Below are positions 60,301 through 64,000 of a stretch of DNA of 64,000 nucleotides, one piece after another. Each line of letters begins with the position of its first letter. Position 1 is the first letter of the stretch. A program made the position numbers and the translations under genes. The notes below the pieces were generated by a model. The model was not told the origin of the DNA. It did not search any database and saw only the letters and a list, made by a program, of their open reading frames with translations. The stretch comes from Apostichopus japonicus (taxonomy: Eukaryota > Echinodermata > Holothuroidea > Aspidochirotida > Stichopodidae): NCBI RefSeq assembly GCF_037975245.1, contig NC_092563.1, forward strand, positions 21,792,960-21,856,959. The letters are read 5' to 3'.

Positions 60301-62618
60301 TGTGCAATTTCTTAATAGGATAAGTTTTTGATGTTGTTATGTCAGCCAGCTATGTCTTCATAGCACACATGACTGGATTACTATAACTAGTTACATTATG
60401 AGCTATTTTATGAATTGAGGTTAGAGCTTTGTATATGCGACCTGTATAATAGCATAAGGGTTAAATAAACCATATCCTCTAAGCCTTGGTCTCTGTCTGC
60501 ACTGGACAGTTTGAATTCATTCATACAGTCGTGTGAAAATCTGACTTGTTGGGAGTGCAAACCTCTCCAGTTTGCACTAAACACAAGTATGGAAATCTTT
60601 ACTCTACAGCATTGCATGTATTTGGTTATAGTGACCTGATTTAATTAGGGTTACCATAGTTCTTTGGTAGAAAATTGGGACATTGCACCATGTGGTCTAC
60701 ACGACATTATACCCAACATCACCAAAGAGGTAATATTACAAAACAGCTATATTTTGGTCAGTGTTTATTACTTGTGGCAACAATGTAGCCTCGGTAACAC
60801 AGCTTTTCCTGTCAAACCTTGTGGAGGTAATCTGCAGCGGTTGATCATTCTTGCTTTTGGGTAACAATTATGTTTGCTTCTGTGTAGCGATACATGTGCA
60901 CTGGTTTTCAGTTTATGTGTCGTAAGAACAGTGTTATTTGTGAACGTCACAGAAAGTCGGGATGTGGCATGGCTGCAGGACAATGTAATTCCATTGCAAA
61001 ACAGAAATACCAAATAATGGGGACCTGTGGTAACTCTAGAAATTAGTGTAGTTTGTATATGTATTGTATAATAAATACACAATATAGGTTGCAGTATTTC
61101 AGTGTTGCATTGTAACTTTTCCTTTCTCTGGAAGTTTTCCTTCACAGCCGTAACTGAATTTGCTCTAGTGTTACAAGTATTCTGTTGTCTATGTTCACAG
61201 CGCAAACCTTTCCAGGATTTTGTTTAAACCTATTACAAAATTTATATCAAAAATATGTGTAAGCTTGGATATATTTTGCTTTCTTTTGTTTTCTTACAAT
61301 TCACTTTCAGCTGGCTAAATCTGATCTAACCTGAAAGTCACAAGGGAAAATCTTTACCTCAGCAATGTTCATTCACTACCCTCATCATTTAAGAGCATAT
61401 CTTTTGTTCTCATCATCAAGACGTAAGCAAAAACCATCAGAGATATGTTACATAATAAAATACAGACCAGTCTTTGTACATTTGACTGGGGCTTTGCAGT
61501 TTTGTGTATTAATAGATAGTATAATTTATCTTGAAAAGCAAGTACCTCAATGGTTATTAAGTAGTAACACTGTAATAGACTACCTACTGGGAGCAAAAGT
61601 AGTTAGTATTAGTGAACCATATCAAGATGGGGGGGGGGGGGGGGGTAGCAGCATCTGTTAGTCCTATCTCTCATTGCATGGAGATTGGATTCATGAGATG
61701 AAAGATGTGGAAAGGAAACTTTGTCTCAAAGGAGAGACAGACCCATGGTCATTCTTGTGCTATATGATAGAGACAATAGTCATGTACCACCTCCACAAAC
61801 AGCTAAGAAAAAGAGTTTTCCATTTGGGAGATATCACAGGTTTCATATTCTATCCATCACTTACAAGGTTGAAGACTTGATCAAGTCTAAATATGACATC
61901 GAGCCACTGTGCTCCCAATTTGAATTATTTCCTGTCTATGTTTACTAAAAGGGTTATTTTGTGTAATGGAGGAGATGGGTGTTGCAAATGCTGTATCTAT
62001 CAAATATTGAACCTCTAAAACATGACATAAAGATTGGCACTGGTGTTTTTAGATCCTAGTGGGAACATGACAATTTTTTAAACTAGGAAATCTCCCAAAC
62101 GGAACAAGATTTTTCTGAGCTGTTAGGGGCAGGTGTTGATATAAGGCACAGATGATGGTTAGGTTTTTGTCCCCCTTATTGATTTGGGCTGATTTTTGCA
62201 GAATATAATCATAATAACTTCAGACATCTGCAGTTTTCCTCTAGGATCCAACTTTTAGTACTAGCAAATGTACCACCACATGTTAAGGGCTTAATGGTAA
62301 ATTAAAGAAATAAAAGTAACATAAAAGTAAAAATTCAGCCACACTTGATGTTTTCTTCCTTGTCTTTGTTCTTTTCTATCGTCTATAAATAAATCTGAAA
62401 GAGATGAACGATTTGTCACACAGGCTCGATTCTCTCAGCCTTAGATTAAAAGGTCTATTAACTTTTAATACTGAGGAAGTCCTTACTTAAAGTAGAGCCT
62501 GTGACATCTTACTTAAAGTAGGACCTAAAGTAGAACCTGTGACATAGGACCTGTGACATCAGCCTGTCTGGCCATACGTTTGTGAAATAAACTGGCTTTT
62601 CTGCTTATCTATGAGAGA
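57385..62618. other. Convergent intergenic region, DNAJA2 3' UTR and polycystin 3' UTR
   Basis: DNAJA2 (plus) and the polycystin gene (minus) point at each other. AATAAA hexamers on the plus strand at 58583, 60464 and 61070 are possible DNAJA2 poly(A) signals; none can be preferred. A G-run lies at about 61628-61645. No open frame resembles a gene. Confidence 0.5.
62482..62559. repeat. Short degenerate tandem repeat
   Basis: CTTACTTAAAGTAG and ACCTGTGACAT phrases alternate about three times, within the presumed 3' UTR of the polycystin gene. Confidence 0.8.
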
Positions 62619-63823
62619 TCAGGTTTTAACTTTCTTACGAATTCCAAAGAAAGAGAGAATCTTTGATATGAGAAGCAGGCCCATGATCGCATCTTTTGAC
62701 GGTTGCGGATTTCGTCTAATGTACGTCATATTTTCGTTCAAGGCAGAAATGAGTAAATCCAAGAACAGAAAATAAGATGCAAACTGGAAGACAAACGTTG
62801 CCCAGGGACCGAAAATCTTGGATACCGGGCGAATTTCGTCGACGTTAAAATTTCCCGGGATGGCGTTGTACAGGGTGATGAAGGAAGCGACGAAGCTGCG
62901 ATAGTTCATCAACTGACTCCCAATGTAGAGGGTGAAAAATAAGGAGAATGTGCAGATGAGAAGTATTATCATAAACATGAATCCCAGAACCTCCGAAGCC
63001 GACCTGAAAACGACAGACGTGAGCAGGTACATCCTGGGATTCAGTCGCAGCAGGTGAAGGAACTTGATGGTGCTTAATATGACAAGGAATGCTGAGCTGT
63101 ATGTCAGGTTGTTCTCCATCATTGCACCTTGTCTGAAATCGTGAAACTGGCCGGGCTGTTCTCTGAATTCTTGAAACAAGCGCTTCACGAAGACCAGTTG
63201 TGTGATGTAAAGAGCTATCATCACGAGGGCATTGACGATTATCGTGACTTCCAACCAATTCCAACTGTTCCGCCAGTACAGCACCCTCTGATCTTTCCAT
63301 TGTTGGTAGTTACGGTACATGTAATAAACCAGGCTCAGGGTGAAAGCCGCTTCACAGAGTGTGACGAAGACACTGGTGTTACTGGCGGAGCGGTACAGTC
63401 TCACGCTGTGTATGACGAATGTCTTTAGCATACCTCCACCAGCTGGGGTCTCCAACAGACACGTCACCACACCAAACATGTTGATGTTGGCGTTGAAAAC
63501 TGTCCAATCAACAAATATCGCTCTCGTGTTTGTATCCAGCCAACGGGAGAGCTTCATCTGTTGGACTTGTCCTTCTGCGTTGTCCATGGTGTCTCCCAAG
63601 TACCAGACGTAACCTCCTTCATCGTAAAATGTGACCTTGCCTTTGAAAGGAAGAGAGATGTCCTCGCGGTAGGTCCAGGGGTCAAGCTTGCCCTGTTCGG
63701 GGGTGACCGACTGGGACTTGTGCCAGCTGCGGTTGTACCCTCTAGTGTCCTTACTCTGCAAAGTGTAGCGAGACCCACAATCCGAGATTGTGTTCTGCAC
63801 CACTGGTAAAACATCACAAGCAT
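62619..63823 (-). CDS. Polycystin-1-family channel protein, last exon (partial gene)
   Basis: A terminal exon of 1205 nt, with acceptor TTGATTTGTAG just 5' of 63823. It enters in phase 2 and ends in TGA. It encodes the second half of the extracellular polycystin domain (about the first 150 residues, including GYVWYLGDTMDNA and WTVFNANINMF). Then come S2 (FVTLCEAAFTLSLVYYMY), S3 (WLEVTIIVNALVMIALYI), S4 leading to KFLHLLRLNPRM, S5 (GFMFMIILLICTFSLFFTLY), a pore-loop region (SFVASFITLYNAIPGNFN) and S6. The tail is short, with no EF-hand or PKD2-type coiled coil. This points to PKD1, PKD1L or PKDREJ type rather than PKD2. Upstream exons lie beyond 64000; a GAAA|GTAAGA donor near 63996 may mark the previous exon. 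Confidence 0.88.
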
Positions 63824-64000
63824 CTACAAATCAAGATACATATAGTACACTGTAAACTTGGTTTCTCTCATCTTTCACGTCATAATAATTTACTTCGCAT
63901 GGTTTGTAAAGTATATCAATGATAAACAAATACTTAGAGACCCGTTACATCTTGCATCTTCCCTCTTTTTGCCAGAGGTGGTTGGGAGGGTCTTACTTTC
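63824..64000. other. Intron of the polycystin-1-like gene
   Basis: Sequence 5' of the last exon on the minus strand. A possible splice donor GTAAGA on the minus strand lies at the very edge (about 63996). The exon before it cannot be read here. Confidence 0.45.

Noticed and set aside
1-64000. CRISPR array, bacterial operon or phage system
   Set aside because: No regularly spaced short repeats with unique spacers; all supported genes are animal genes with introns or TRIM architecture.

Overview
The window is nuclear DNA of an invertebrate animal. Genes are split by GT-AG introns, intergenic DNA is AT-rich, and there are many G/C homopolymers, microsatellites and low-copy transposon remnants. 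A tandem pair of RING/B-box genes next to a DNAJA2 orthologue and a polycystin-1-like channel fits a deuterostome invertebrate. An echinoderm, perhaps a sea cucumber, is my best guess; this is inference only.

Layout: 1-16.3 kb has no gene I can support, only a tRNA-derived SINE head and an (AT)n tract. 16.5-18.7 kb (minus) carries the first two coding exons of a ZCCHC2/ZCCHC14-like gene, with a TTAA-bounded MITE 18 bp past the second donor. 19.5-19.9 kb is a ~55-bp minisatellite. 21.5-22.8 kb (minus) is a complete two-exon SMIM13 orthologue of 82 aa.

24.2-44.2 kb is a head-to-tail duplication of a ~9-10 kb block. Copy 1 is 24231-34488 and copy 2 is 34488-44165. Each copy has a single-exon RING-B-box-coiled-coil gene (TRIM-A and TRIM-A', minus). 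The right edge of the block lies inside a second, older paralogue (TRIM-B, minus). TRIM-B is therefore intact at 43.6-45.0 kb and survives only as a 3' fragment at 34.0-34.5 kb. After the duplication copy 1 gained or kept a 1.3-kb terminal-inverted-repeat element, and copy 2 gained a 5'-truncated LINE. Copy 2's TRIM-A' carries a 4-bp frameshift that cuts off its His/Pro-rich tail.

46.4-46.8 kb holds a second MITE of the 16.3-kb family. 47.9-57.4 kb (plus) is a complete ten-exon DNAJA2 gene (411 aa: J domain with HPD, G/F region, four zinc-binding repeats, C-terminal CAHQ). Its introns hold a degenerate ~145-bp tandem repeat and an 819-bp TIR element. 57.4-62.6 kb is 3' flank with no recognisable gene. 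62.6-63.8 kb (minus) is the last exon of a polycystin-1-family gene that continues beyond the window.

The genes do not form an operon or pathway. The duplicated TRIM block is the lineage-specific, fast-changing part. DNAJA2, SMIM13, the polycystin and the ZCCHC-like gene are conserved flanking genes. I found no CRISPR array, rRNA gene or intact tRNA gene.
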